From JAGLTN01 sp023135255 (GTDB taxonomy: Bacteria > Planctomycetota > Phycisphaerae > Sedimentisphaerales > Anaerobacaceae), in assembly GCA_030639495.1 (NCBI GenBank), contig DAOWCP010000002.1:1-64000 (forward strand): 64,000 nucleotides of DNA, given 5' to 3'. Shown one piece after another: positions 55,720 to 64,000 of the stretch (positions are counted from its first letter, which is position 1; each line of letters opens with the position of its first letter). A model generated the notes under the pieces. The model was not told the DNA's origin, searched no databases, and saw only the letters and a program-made list of their open reading frames with translations. The position numbers were made by a program, and so were the translations under genes.

Positions 55720-55869
55720 AGCATTCTTAAAAGATTATTATTCAAAACGATTATATTTTCGTTTCTCCTTGATCCTGGCGGTAAGATTGCAAAACATAAA
55801 GTTATCAGAAACAGCGAGACAAACACTGCATCAGACCATTGGTCTGTAGTTGTTGAAATTAAACAATAA
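55720..55869 (+). pseudogene. Frameshifted relic of an endonuclease/exonuclease/phosphatase-family gene end
   Basis: One frame reads NDYIFVSP and stops at 55772. A second frame from 55768 reads DPGGKIAKHKVIRNSETN, ASDHWSVVVEIKQ and stops at 55869. EEP-superfamily proteins end with I-D-Y-I-F-V...ASDHWPVV, so the two pieces are one broken gene end. It lies between two minus-strand genes, on the opposite strand. No upstream remainder is visible, as the minus-strand coding region begins at 55687. Confidence 0.55.
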
Positions 55870-55893
55870 GATTTTTAATCAGCTTTTAACCTT

Positions 55894-57981
55894 TTAACAG
55901 CCTTCGTATGATTTTTCAATATCACAATTGCTTAAATTGCCCCGATGCAGTCTTACAGATTCGATCAATCCTTTGAAGCCTTTGCTGGATATCTTTTTAT
56001 AAACGGGGTTGTTTGTGTCGCGGCCTACCTGGAAGCCTTCATGGGCGTCCCATCTCATCATGTTAAGCAGTTCTGTTGTTGCAGCTTCTTTGCCGTTGAC
56101 ATATATCGTTACGGTATTTCTGGTAGCAACGCCAACAATGTGTGTCCATTTGCCGATGCATTTTTCTGTTGCTTTGGCGGTAAAGTTCATTGAGTAATTT
56201 CTAACCGTAAAGCAAGGCCTACCATCTTCGATAAACAGCATGTATCCGAGTTTTTCGCCGCCTTGAGCTGCTATCACACCATCGGCATCTGGTTTAATCG
56301 ATGCCTGCGCCGACCAGGTTTGCATTGAAGGGTCGAGGCTTGGAGAGTTTTTTACATCGACATATTCCTTGCCCGTAAATTTAAGGGCTTTAGACTTTTT
56401 ACCATCAACCACTAAAGCGTTATTGATGATCTTACCGTTATTACCATTGCCTGAATTGTCTTTAACGATGTTGTCTTTAATGTCATCGAAATTAAAATCG
56501 AGCATTGTCCCTTCAGGTTTTAATTTGGTAGCAACCGCGGTATCGTCTTTATATTTTTTCTGCAGTTTTTTGATCTTAGCTTTTAGTTTTTTAACAATTT
56601 TCGCATATTTAGGGTTGTCATAGACGTTATTCAATTCGTTTGGATCTTTCTGTAGATCGAAAAGCTCCCACGCGTCGATGTCATCATAAAAATGGATCAG
56701 CTTATATCTACTTGTCCGAACTCCGTAATGCTTTTTCACTACATGGTGCCCTGGGTACATATAGTAATGATAATAAAATGCATCTCTCCAGCCCCAAGGT
56801 CGTTGACCATTTAGTAATGGTCTAAGTGATTCACCCTGCATGTCATCGGGGATTTTCACTCCTGCAAAATCAAGGAAAGTCTCCGCGAAATCGACATTGG
56901 AAACTATATCATCATTAGTAGTTCCAGCTTTAACCCCTTTCGGATACCGCACGACCAAAGGCATCCGAAGCGATTCTTCGTACATAAATCTTTTATCATA
57001 CCAGCCGTGGTCGCCGAGGAAAAATCCCTGGTCGGAGGTATAAACAACGATGGTATTATCCTCCAGGCCTTCGGCTTTAAGAAGCTCCATCATCCTGCCG
57101 ATGTTGTCATCTACAGACGCGATACACCTGAGGTAGTCTTTAATATATCTTTGATACTTCCATTTTTTTAGTTCATGGCCTTTGAGATCAGCTGGTGGGT
57201 CAAATTTAAGATCCTGTTTGTTGAAATGTTTTTCAACTGTCATTTCCTGCTGTCTGGCAGCATCGCTTCTGGTTGCATAATCATCATCAAAAGTTTCAGG
57301 CAATGGTATGTCAATGTCTTCATACATCTTTGCATGCTTTTCGTCAGGTTCCCATGATCTATGAGGCGCTTTATGATGATACATCAAGCAGAAAGGCCTA
57401 TTCTTATCTCTGTTTTTCACCCACTCAATGCAATCATCAGTTATGATGTCAGTTACATAGCCCTTTTCCTGAACATACTTGCCGTCCTCTTTAAATTTTG
57501 GATCAAAATATGTCCCCTGACCGCCGTAGGCAGACAAAACCTTCCAGTGGTCGAATCCCTGTGGGTCACTCGCCAGGTGCCATTTGCCTATCATCGCAGT
57601 CTGATAGCCAGCTTGGCCGAGAAGCTTGGGAAAACTCTGCTGGCCACTGTCAAACTTGTCACCATTTTTCATAAAACCATTCTTATGGCTATATTTGCCC
57701 GTCAGGATTACCGCTCTGCTGGGCCCGCATATCGAATTCGTGCAGAAGCAGTTATTGAATCTCATCCCCTGCTCAGCAATTCGATCAATATTAGGCGTCT
57801 TATTAATTCGACTCCCATAACAGCTTATAGCATGCGCCGCATGGTCATCGGACATTATGAATAATATGTTTGGTCTGTTTTTGTCTTCTGCAATCGCCGG
57901 CAGTGTTAAAGAAAGTGCTGTCCCTAAAGCAACTGTTCTGCTGGCTGATCTTAAAAATTCCCTTCTGCTTATCGATTTCAT
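55894..57981 (-). CDS. Tat-exported sulfatase with C-terminal LamG domain
   Basis: The signal [18 protein letters not shown] is twin-arginine type. The S1 sulfatase domain (~35-470) has [21 protein letters not shown] and the modification motif C85-G-P-S-R89 with L-T-G, to be turned into formylglycine. The Cys form suits either an FGE or an anaerobic maturase; neither active enzyme is in the window. Metal residues DD (near 45) and [15 protein letters not shown] are present. A LamG domain (~490-695; [21 protein letters not shown]) follows, likely for sugar binding. It lies one base after the thioredoxin-like gene's start side and shares its direction. Confidence 0.92.
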   Translation of the reverse strand: MKSISRREFLRSASRTVALGTALSLTLPAIAEDKNRPNILFIMSDDHAAHAISCYGSRINKTPNIDRIAEQGMRFNNCFCTNSICGPSRAVILTGKYSHKNGFMKNGDKFDSGQQSFPKLLGQAGYQTAMIGKWHLASDPQGFDHWKVLSAYGGQGTYFDPKFKEDGKYVQEKGYVTDIITDDCIEWVKNRDKNRPFCLMYHHKAPHRSWEPDEKHAKMYEDIDIPLPETFDDDYATRSDAARQQEMTVEKHFNKQDLKFDPPADLKGHELKKWKYQRYIKDYLRCIASVDDNIGRMMELLKAEGLEDNTIVVYTSDQGFFLGDHGWYDKRFMYEESLRMPLVVRYPKGVKAGTTNDDIVSNVDFAETFLDFAGVKIPDDMQGESLRPLLNGQRPWGWRDAFYYHYYMYPGHHVVKKHYGVRTSRYKLIHFYDDIDAWELFDLQKDPNELNNVYDNPKYAKIVKKLKAKIKKLQKKYKDDTAVATKLKPEGTMLDFNFDDIKDNIVKDNSGNGNNGKIINNALVVDGKKSKALKFTGKEYVDVKNSPSLDPSMQTWSAQASIKPDADGVIAAQGGEKLGYMLFIEDGRPCFTVRNYSMNFTAKATEKCIGKWTHIVGVATRNTVTIYVNGKEAATTELLNMMRWDAHEGFQVGRDTNNPVYKKISSKGFKGLIESVRLHRGNLSNCDIEKSYEGC

Positions 57982-57982
57982 T

Positions 57983-58858
57983 TTAATTCTCCATCATTTG
58001 TTTTACACCCGCAAGAAATTCTTTCACTCCCCCTCGAACATAACCTGTTCTGCCGACTAATTGCCCATCGGGATTAAGTATGATAACGCTGGGATAGCCT
58101 CTAATATCAAATTTTTTCGCAAGTGCATTATTTTCTGCTGCAGCTTTTTTGTGGAGCGGTTTTTTTCTCGGGAAATCTATTTCTACCAGCACAAGTTTTT
58201 TCCTGGCGTATTTTCTGAAACCTCCTCGCTCAAAGACTTCTTGTTTTAGCCTTTTGCACCAGATACACCAGTCACTTCCTGTAAAGTTTATCAGTATGTG
58301 CCGCCCGGTTTTCTCTGCGATCATTTCTGCCGCTTTGAAGTTATCGATCCATTGACCTTTGTATTTGTCTGGTAACAGTTGATACACTTTTTTTAATAAG
58401 ACAGCCGGGTCATCTGAAGTCGGATTAACCCTGAAAACTTCTTCACCGGTTTTACTGTTAATCAGCATAAACTGAAGAGGTCTTTTCTTTATTTTATATT
58501 TCTTGACGAATTCTGTGACCTCTTTGAATTCTTGTTCTGTTGAATTACTTTTCAGAGGAAACTCCAGCTTAATAGCAGTCAGAGATTTTTGAGTAAAATC
58601 GATAAAAAACGGATTACTTAAGAGGTTTTTAAGATATTGCTCATGAACAGATTGCAATCCATTGGTTAATATCAGCAGTTGAGGCGTGTCAGTCTTAGCG
58701 GCATTTTTTTTGCCCTCGAGAAGAGAGGTAAATAGCTTAATTGTTTTCGTGTCATTTGCGTCAGCAGTCGTATCGTTATTGTTTAAAGCATTTTGCGCCG
58801 GGCAAAATTGAATAAACACAGTCAGAATAAAAATCTGAAAGAGTTGTTTCAGGTGCAT
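57983..58858 (-). CDS. Secreted thioredoxin-like protein
   Basis: A signal peptide (~1-21) precedes a 291-residue protein of two thioredoxin folds. The second (~155-290) holds the active motif [10 protein letters not shown] (C-I-W-C, near 198) and the cis-Pro in [10 protein letters not shown]. The W-C-x-W-C form is typical of DsbD gamma and YyaL-like oxidoreductases. The first fold (~60-150, [17 protein letters not shown]) has lost its Cys pair. It is probably a periplasmic disulfide reductase. It is directly upstream of the sulfatase with a one-base gap, perhaps co-transcribed. Confidence 0.8.
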   Translation of the reverse strand: MHLKQLFQIFILTVFIQFCPAQNALNNNDTTADANDTKTIKLFTSLLEGKKNAAKTDTPQLLILTNGLQSVHEQYLKNLLSNPFFIDFTQKSLTAIKLEFPLKSNSTEQEFKEVTEFVKKYKIKKRPLQFMLINSKTGEEVFRVNPTSDDPAVLLKKVYQLLPDKYKGQWIDNFKAAEMIAEKTGRHILINFTGSDWCIWCKRLKQEVFERGGFRKYARKKLVLVEIDFPRKKPLHKKAAAENNALAKKFDIRGYPSVIILNPDGQLVGRTGYVRGGVKEFLAGVKQMMEN

Positions 58859-59026
58859 AATGTTTTCCCAGACTAATTATAAGTTAATATAACAACTTCC
58901 ATGATTGTACTCGTAATGGCGGCAATAGTCAAACATAACCAAAGTTTGGTGAGAACATTCTCGCAGTATTTTTTTATTCAGTTAAAAGGTAGGTAGTGCC
59001 AGGTAGAGTGGATTTACTAAGAACCC

Positions 59027-60154
59027 TCAAATAGTATTGCTTGTTCTTACTTTTTGTGTTTTTTTGATTTGTTCGAGTGCGGCCTTTATTCTTTCCTTGC
59101 TGGTCTGTGTTTTAAGAGCAATATCAGTTTCCTGAAGCTTGCCGATAGCTCGCAATTTTTTATATCTTGCTTCAATGAGCTTATCAGGATTGATTTTTTT
59201 GAACTGCTTTAGCGATTTAACAATATATTTTTCTACGTTATAAACCGTGTCATGGATATTTCTATGAGCACCGCCGAGAGGTTCTTTGATGACATCATCC
59301 ACCAGTCCAAGACTATGCAGATCTTTGCTTGTCAGCTTCAAAGCTTCCGCTGCCAGATCAGCTTTTGAACCATCGCGCCAAAGTATCGCAGCACAACCTT
59401 CGGGTGAGATAACAGAATAATAGGCGAATTCCAGCATGGCAAACTTATCACCAACGCCGATACCCAACGCTCCGCCTGATCCGCCTTCACCAATGCATAC
59501 GCAAACGACAGGAACTTTAAGCCTGGACATTTCCATAAGATTGATCGCTATCGCCTGAGCCTGACCTCGTTCTTCAGCACCAATACCAGGATATGCTCCT
59601 GGAGTATCTATGAGGGTTACGACAGGGATGCCGTATTTCTCAGCGAATTTCATTTTGGCCATTGCTTTTCTATAACCTTCGGGGTTTGGACACCCGAAGT
59701 TACAGGATATTTTCTCTTTTGTGGTTCTGCCTTTATCCTGACCGACGACAAGGACCTTTTCTCTGCCTATCTTACCAAGACCTGTAATTATCGCCCGGTC
59801 ATCACCAAAAGTTCTGTCCCCGTGCAGTTCACGGAAATCCTTAACCATAAGATTAAGGTAATCGCCAAAAAGGGGTCTTTGGGGATGTCTTGCGACTTTT
59901 ACGGTTTGCCATGCAGTCAAATTTGAATAGATACTTTTCAGTTCAGCTACCTGCTCTTTTTGTAAGCCACGTATTTCTTCGGAATAGCTGATACCTTTCA
60001 AAGAGCTAAGCTTTCTCAACTCTTCCATCTGCATATCAAAATCGGCGACTTTATTTTCAAAGTCCAGATAATCGCCACCATTATTATTTTTATTATTTTT
60101 AGCTGTCATAATAAGCAAATATTTTTTTACACTCTGCTCAAATACCGACTGCAT
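59027..60154 (-). CDS. accA: Acetyl-CoA carboxylase carboxyltransferase subunit alpha
   Basis: The carboxyltransferase alpha half makes malonyl-CoA for fatty acid synthesis together with AccD. Visible features are YLDFENKVADFDMQMEELRKL at ~29-50, HRDPRPL-like ARHPQRPLFGDYL, HGDRTFGDDRAI, LIDTPGAYPG and GEGGSGGALGIG. The usual length is ~320; here ~30 extra N-terminal residues and a basic tail make 375. GGAAGAG lies just before the ATG at 60154; ATG 60109 is possible. Confidence 0.93.
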   Translation of the reverse strand: MQSVFEQSVKKYLLIMTAKNNKNNNGGDYLDFENKVADFDMQMEELRKLSSLKGISYSEEIRGLQKEQVAELKSIYSNLTAWQTVKVARHPQRPLFGDYLNLMVKDFRELHGDRTFGDDRAIITGLGKIGREKVLVVGQDKGRTTKEKISCNFGCPNPEGYRKAMAKMKFAEKYGIPVVTLIDTPGAYPGIGAEERGQAQAIAINLMEMSRLKVPVVCVCIGEGGSGGALGIGVGDKFAMLEFAYYSVISPEGCAAILWRDGSKADLAAEALKLTSKDLHSLGLVDDVIKEPLGGAHRNIHDTVYNVEKYIVKSLKQFKKINPDKLIEARYKKLRAIGKLQETDIALKTQTSKERIKAALEQIKKTQKVRTSNTI

Positions 60155-60304
60155 CTCTTCCGACTGGTCAGCTTATGAGCTATTTACAAAAAAATCCTGC
60201 CTGCACAATACAGGCTGGACAAATCATGAATCGCCATATCCATAGGCCAATTCCCATCAGGCTCTAAATAATACCAATTTTAACTGATAAATCAAAGAAA
60301 AAAA

Positions 60305-60331
60305 TTGACATTCGGCTCTGCTTGCTATACT
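60305..60331 (+). promoter_or_regulatory. Candidate promoter of tyrA-purL
   Basis: TTGACA (60305-60310) and TATACT (60326-60331) are 15 bases apart, slightly short. It lies 47 bases before ATG 60378 and supports that start over the in-frame GTG at 60342. Confidence 0.5.
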
Positions 60332-60377
60332 TTTTAGTAGTGTGTATTCTGAGTTCAAAAACCATAAGGCCTTTATT

Positions 60378-61250
60378 ATGAAAGACTTAAAGCAAATAAC
60401 TGTTATAGGACTCGGCCTCTTAGGGGGGTCGATTACTTCTACAGTTTTACGCTGTTTTTCCGGTGTAAAAGTTGTAGGTTATGCGCATAGACCCTCAACT
60501 CGCGAAAAAGCCCGCGAGCTGATGATCACAGATGAAGTGACCGGTAACCTCAAAAAAAGCGTCGCAGATTCGGATATTGTGATACTTGCCAGCCCGATAT
60601 ATATCTTCAAATCGATATTTGCTGAGATAGCAGAGAGCTTAAAAGCCGGTTGTATTGTTACTGATGTAGGCTCTACTAAAATGTTGCCTCACAAGTGGGC
60701 TCAAAAGTATCTGCCTGGCCATGTTCATTATGTTGGTTCCCATCCCATAGCAGGTTCCGAACAAAGGGGCGTTGAGTATTCAAGAGATGACATGTTTGAC
60801 CGGGCAATGTGTATAATAACATCCACCAGCAAAACCAATTCCGCTGCTGCTTTGAAGATAGAAAAATTCTGGCGTGGGCTTGGCTGTCATATTAGTCGCA
60901 TGAGCCCGGCAGTTCATGACAGGATATTTGCCAATGTAAGCCATCTGCCTCATATGATGGCAGCTTCTCTGATTAATGCGGCAAAGACTGACGAGCTTAA
61001 GTTTGCTGGTAAAGGGTTTATTGATACATCGAGAGTCGCTTCGGGGCCGGCAAATATCTGGACAGATATACTGCTCGCCAATGACCGCAACCTGATAAAG
61101 GGAATTGATCGGGTTATAAAAGAGTTAAGCAAACTCAGCCAGGCTGTGAAAGATAGAGACAGAAAACGCATTCACGCTTTGCTTGAGAAAGCAAGAAACA
61201 AACGTGCTGAGCTGATAAATTATAAAATTGAAAAGAAGGAACTATTATAG
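60378..61250 (+). CDS. tyrA: Prephenate dehydrogenase family protein
   Basis: Oxidises prephenate (or arogenate) with NAD(P) on the way to tyrosine. It opens with QITVIGLGLLGGSI, the Rossmann G-x-G-x-x-G, and has VTDVGSTK, SHPIAGSEQRG and an all-helical second half with HLPHMMAASL. I choose ATG 60378 since AAGG lies about ten bases before and the leader would start ~60338. No ACT or chorismate mutase domain is fused. The stop (61248-61250) overlaps the GTG of purL by one base. Confidence 0.9.
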   Translation: MKDLKQITVIGLGLLGGSITSTVLRCFSGVKVVGYAHRPSTREKARELMITDEVTGNLKKSVADSDIVILASPIYIFKSIFAEIAESLKAGCIVTDVGSTKMLPHKWAQKYLPGHVHYVGSHPIAGSEQRGVEYSRDDMFDRAMCIITSTSKTNSAAALKIEKFWRGLGCHISRMSPAVHDRIFANVSHLPHMMAASLINAAKTDELKFAGKGFIDTSRVASGPANIWTDILLANDRNLIKGIDRVIKELSKLSQAVKDRDRKRIHALLEKARNKRAELINYKIEKKELL

Positions 61251-64000
61251 TGAAACAATGGCGTTTTGAAGTTTTTAATCGCACCAATTGTGTTGACGTG
61301 CATGGCGACGGCATTGGCGATGAAATACGTGAATTAGGTATTACCACAGTCGAGGCGGTATCATCTGCAACTGTCTTTCTGATCGAAGCAGATTTTGATA
61401 ATAATTTCGCTGAGAAGGTGGCTTGTGAGTTGCTTGCTGATCCGGTTTCTCAGGAGTATTACATTGGTAAAAGTCAGGAGCCTGTTGGTCTGGCGAAGGC
61501 AACTTTAATAGAGGTGCACCTTAAAAGCGGTGTTACTGACCCGGTTGCTCAGTCTGTAGTGACAGCATTGGTGGACATGGGTGCAAAGCCTGAAAGTGTC
61601 CGCACCGCCCGCAAGTATGTTTTGCTTGGTGAAATTTCCGAATCTCAGATAAATGAGATTTGTAAAAGAGTTCTCGCCAACGACTGCATTGAGGACAGTG
61701 TTATAGGCCATGAAGCCGAGCCGCCGAGCCCGCATCTTGAGCCTTATGAATTTGAGCTTAACCATTGGCCTATACTCGATCTTGATGATGACGGTTTGAT
61801 GGCTTTGAGCAAAGCTAAGGACCTGTTCCTTGACATTAAAGAAATGAAAACTGTCCAGACTTATTTTAAAAGCCTTGACAGAGAACCAACAGATATTGAG
61901 CTTGAGTCATTAGCCCAGACCTGGAGCGAACACTGCGTTCATAAGACCCTTAAAAGTGCGGTGGATATGGATTATGACGGTCAGCATTTCAAGTTTGATA
62001 ATCTGATGAAAGATACCATATTCAAAGCGACTAAGGACCTCGACAAAGACTGGTGCATATCAGTATTTGAAGATAATGCGGGCGTTGTTGAGTTTGATGA
62101 TGAAAACGCAATCTGCTTCAAAGTTGAAACACACAATCATCCATCCGCTTTGGATCCTTACGGCGGAGCGGCAACAGGGATAGGCGGCGTTATCCGCGAT
62201 CCGATGGGTACAGGCATGGGCGCAAAGCCGATTGCCAATACTGATATCTTCTGTTTTGGTCAGCCGGACAAAAAACTAAAAGACGTTCCCAAAGGCGTTC
62301 TGCACCCAAGGCGTATTATGAAAGGCGTTGTTTCCGGTGTGCGTGATTATGGCAACAGGATGGGGATACCGACTGTAAACGGCGCGGTTTATTTTGATGA
62401 TCGTTATATAGCCAACCCATTGGTATTCTGCGGCAACGTTGGGATCATGGACAAGGATAAATGCTTTAAGAATACCCAACCCGGCAATTTGGTTGTAGTA
62501 GTTGGTGGCCAGACCGGTCGGGACGGCATCCATGGTGCTACATTCTCTTCAGGTGAGATGACCCATGAGCACGAGACGATCTTCTCTCATGCGGTTCAGA
62601 TTGGTAATCCGATCGTTGAGAAGAAGACGCTGGATGTTCTTCTGCAGGCAAGAGATGCGGATCTTTATGAGTCAATTACTGACTGCGGTGCCGGCGGGCT
62701 TAGCTCGGCTGTTGGTGAGATGGGCGAAAAGCTTGGCGTTGAAGTTGACCTGGAAAAAGTACCCTTAAAATATGCCGGCCTGAACTACACCGAAATCTGG
62801 ATCAGCGAAGCACAGGAAAGAATGGTTATTGCTGTCAAACCGGAAAAACTCGAAGAGATAACGAAGGTTTTTGAAAGTGAAAATGTTCAGTCGACCGTGA
62901 TAGGAACGTTTACTAATGATAAAAAGCTGACATTGAGATATAAAGGCCAACAGGTAGCTTGTCTTGATATGGAGTTCCTCCATGATGGCGTTCCGAAATA
63001 TTCACGGCAGGCAAGCTGGTCGGCGGCTGATCTTTCCGAGCCTAAGTTGCCGGTAAAAGACAGTTACGATGAAGATTTGATGTCTATACTGTCAAGCTAT
63101 AACGTGGCAAGCAAGGAATGGGTTATCCGCCAGTACGACCATGAAGTCCAGGGCAGTTCGGTTATTAAGCCTTTGACCGGTGTTGAAAACGACGGCCCAG
63201 CTGATGCTGCGGTTGTCAGACCAAAGTATAACTCGGACAAGGGTATCGCTATCAGTTGTGGTATGAACCCGCTGTATGGTGACATCGACCCATACTGGAT
63301 GGCAATGTCGGGGATCGATGAAGCAGTAAGAAACCTTATCTGTGTTGGTGGACGTTTTGACAGGATTGCATTGCTGGATAATTTCTGCTGGGGCAATTGC
63401 ACAAGAGAAAAAACTTTCGGCTCTTTAGTTCGTGCTGCACAAGCTTGTTATGACGGTGCTATGGCTTATCAAGCTCCTTTCATCTCCGGTAAAGATTCAC
63501 TCAACAACGAATTTGTTTGCGATGACGGCTCACAGATAATCATCCCGCCGACACTATTGATAAGTGCGATGAGCATTGTAAACGATGTCAATAAGTGCGT
63601 AACGATGGACGTTAAAAAAGAAAATAACGTTATCTTCATGGTCGGTGTGACCAAAAATGAGCTTGGCGGTTCTCATTATTACAAAGTAAATGGTCAGCTT
63701 GGTTGTAATGTTCCCACTGTTGATCTTGAGCTGGCTCCAAAGATAGCAAAACATGTCAATCAGGCGATCGAGCAAGGTCTGGTCGAAAGTTGTCATGATT
63801 GCAGTGAAGGCGGATTGGCTGTTGCGTTGGCGGAGATGGCATTTGCCGGTGGTTTAGGAATCCAGGCCGACCTCAGAGGTTTGCCGAAAGATGGTGATTG
63901 CAACTCAACCGGGCAGCAGTTATTCAGCGAATCAAATTCACGTTACATCGTCGAAGTTGAGCTTGATAAATTTGACGCATTTGCAAAACTTATGCTGAAC
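61250..64000 (+). CDS. purL: Phosphoribosylformylglycinamidine synthase (PurL with PurS-like N-terminus), partial
   Basis: Starts at GTG 61250 on the last base of the tyrA stop and stays open to the window end (917 codons). Residues ~1-160 hold two PurS-like units (IEADFDNNFAEKVACELL and IEVHLKSGVTDPVAQSVV). The FGAM synthase core follows: TWSEHCVHKTLKSAV, ETHNHPSALDPYGGAATGIGG, GIPTVNGAV, TDCGAGGLSSAVGEMG, and in the second half ISGKDSLNN and SCHDCSEGGLAVALAEM. The enzyme makes FGAM from FGAR, ATP and glutamine. A PurQ glutaminase part may follow beyond the window or be a separate gene. Confidence 0.93.
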   Translation, partial: MKQWRFEVFNRTNCVDVHGDGIGDEIRELGITTVEAVSSATVFLIEADFDNNFAEKVACELLADPVSQEYYIGKSQEPVGLAKATLIEVHLKSGVTDPVAQSVVTALVDMGAKPESVRTARKYVLLGEISESQINEICKRVLANDCIEDSVIGHEAEPPSPHLEPYEFELNHWPILDLDDDGLMALSKAKDLFLDIKEMKTVQTYFKSLDREPTDIELESLAQTWSEHCVHKTLKSAVDMDYDGQHFKFDNLMKDTIFKATKDLDKDWCISVFEDNAGVVEFDDENAICFKVETHNHPSALDPYGGAATGIGGVIRDPMGTGMGAKPIANTDIFCFGQPDKKLKDVPKGVLHPRRIMKGVVSGVRDYGNRMGIPTVNGAVYFDDRYIANPLVFCGNVGIMDKDKCFKNTQPGNLVVVVGGQTGRDGIHGATFSSGEMTHEHETIFSHAVQIGNPIVEKKTLDVLLQARDADLYESITDCGAGGLSSAVGEMGEKLGVEVDLEKVPLKYAGLNYTEIWISEAQERMVIAVKPEKLEEITKVFESENVQSTVIGTFTNDKKLTLRYKGQQVACLDMEFLHDGVPKYSRQASWSAADLSEPKLPVKDSYDEDLMSILSSYNVASKEWVIRQYDHEVQGSSVIKPLTGVENDGPADAAVVRPKYNSDKGIAISCGMNPLYGDIDPYWMAMSGIDEAVRNLICVGGRFDRIALLDNFCWGNCTREKTFGSLVRAAQACYDGAMAYQAPFISGKDSLNNEFVCDDGSQIIIPPTLLISAMSIVNDVNKCVTMDVKKENNVIFMVGVTKNELGGSHYYKVNGQLGCNVPTVDLELAPKIAKHVNQAIEQGLVESCHDCSEGGLAVALAEMAFAGGLGIQADLRGLPKDGDCNSTGQQLFSESNSRYIVEVELDKFDAFAKLMLN

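Overview
The window looks like a planctomycete chromosome, probably an anaerobic, polysaccharide-degrading member of the Phycisphaerae. That placement is an inference. It rests on secreted LamG and dockerin-like glycosidases, a Tat-exported sulfatase, several PQQ-like beta-propeller proteins, a DUF3352-type secreted protein, relics of PEP-CTERM tails, and a two-PurS-domain PurL. The first ~220 bases are different: they encode an AT-rich, eukaryote- or giant-virus-like eIF4A DEAD-box helicase fragment. This joins the bacterial DNA exactly across a 19-base string that also occurs in the neighbouring bacterial gene, so the contig end is very probably an assembly chimera.

Layout. 0.2-5 kb: the tail of one secreted glycoside hydrolase, a full-length tandem paralogue, and a secreted transglutaminase-like protein. 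5.1-7.3 kb: an ABC exporter with a PDZ-like insertion. 7.6-14.1 kb: a strong promoter and long leader, then nusA-infB-rbfA, a catalytically dead endonuclease III-like protein with a histone H1-like tail, and hisG, closed by a good terminator. 14.1-17.9 kb: secreted proteins on the minus strand (DUF3352-like, HtrA-like protease, EF-hand lipoprotein). 17.9-19.4 kb: a gene-poor stretch with related intergenic elements, a 10-bp-phased repeat array and relics of dockerin/PEP-CTERM genes.

19.4-45.1 kb is the most interesting part: about 18 co-directional, tightly spaced or overlapping genes. They encode four PQQ-like beta-propellers, a half-size glycosyltransferase, a LolD/FtsX-type ABC pair, an NHL-like propeller, a small four-Cys membrane protein, a Tat-exported multi-cluster ferredoxin, a NapH-like membrane iron-sulfur protein, a NuoE-NuoF fusion, a GltD-like flavoprotein, a cytosolic ferredoxin, a radical-SAM enzyme, a DUF116-polyprenyl synthase fusion and two alpha/alpha-barrel proteins of the prenyltransferase/squalene-cyclase fold. 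I infer a pathway that couples NAD(P)H, through membrane iron-sulfur proteins, to a periplasmic redox step, and that also makes a cyclised polyprenyl lipid. I know of no described system with this composition.

45.2-58.9 kb: a tRNA-Tyr, then a sugar locus (UroD-like protein, FucI-type isomerase, DUF2961/GH172 protein, phosphofructokinase, and on the minus strand a RhaT-like transporter, a glycosidase-SUMF1-like fusion, a sulfatase-LamG protein and a thioredoxin-like protein). 59-64 kb: core genes accA, tyrA and purL, the last running off the window end. No CRISPR array, rRNA operon or insertion sequence was seen.
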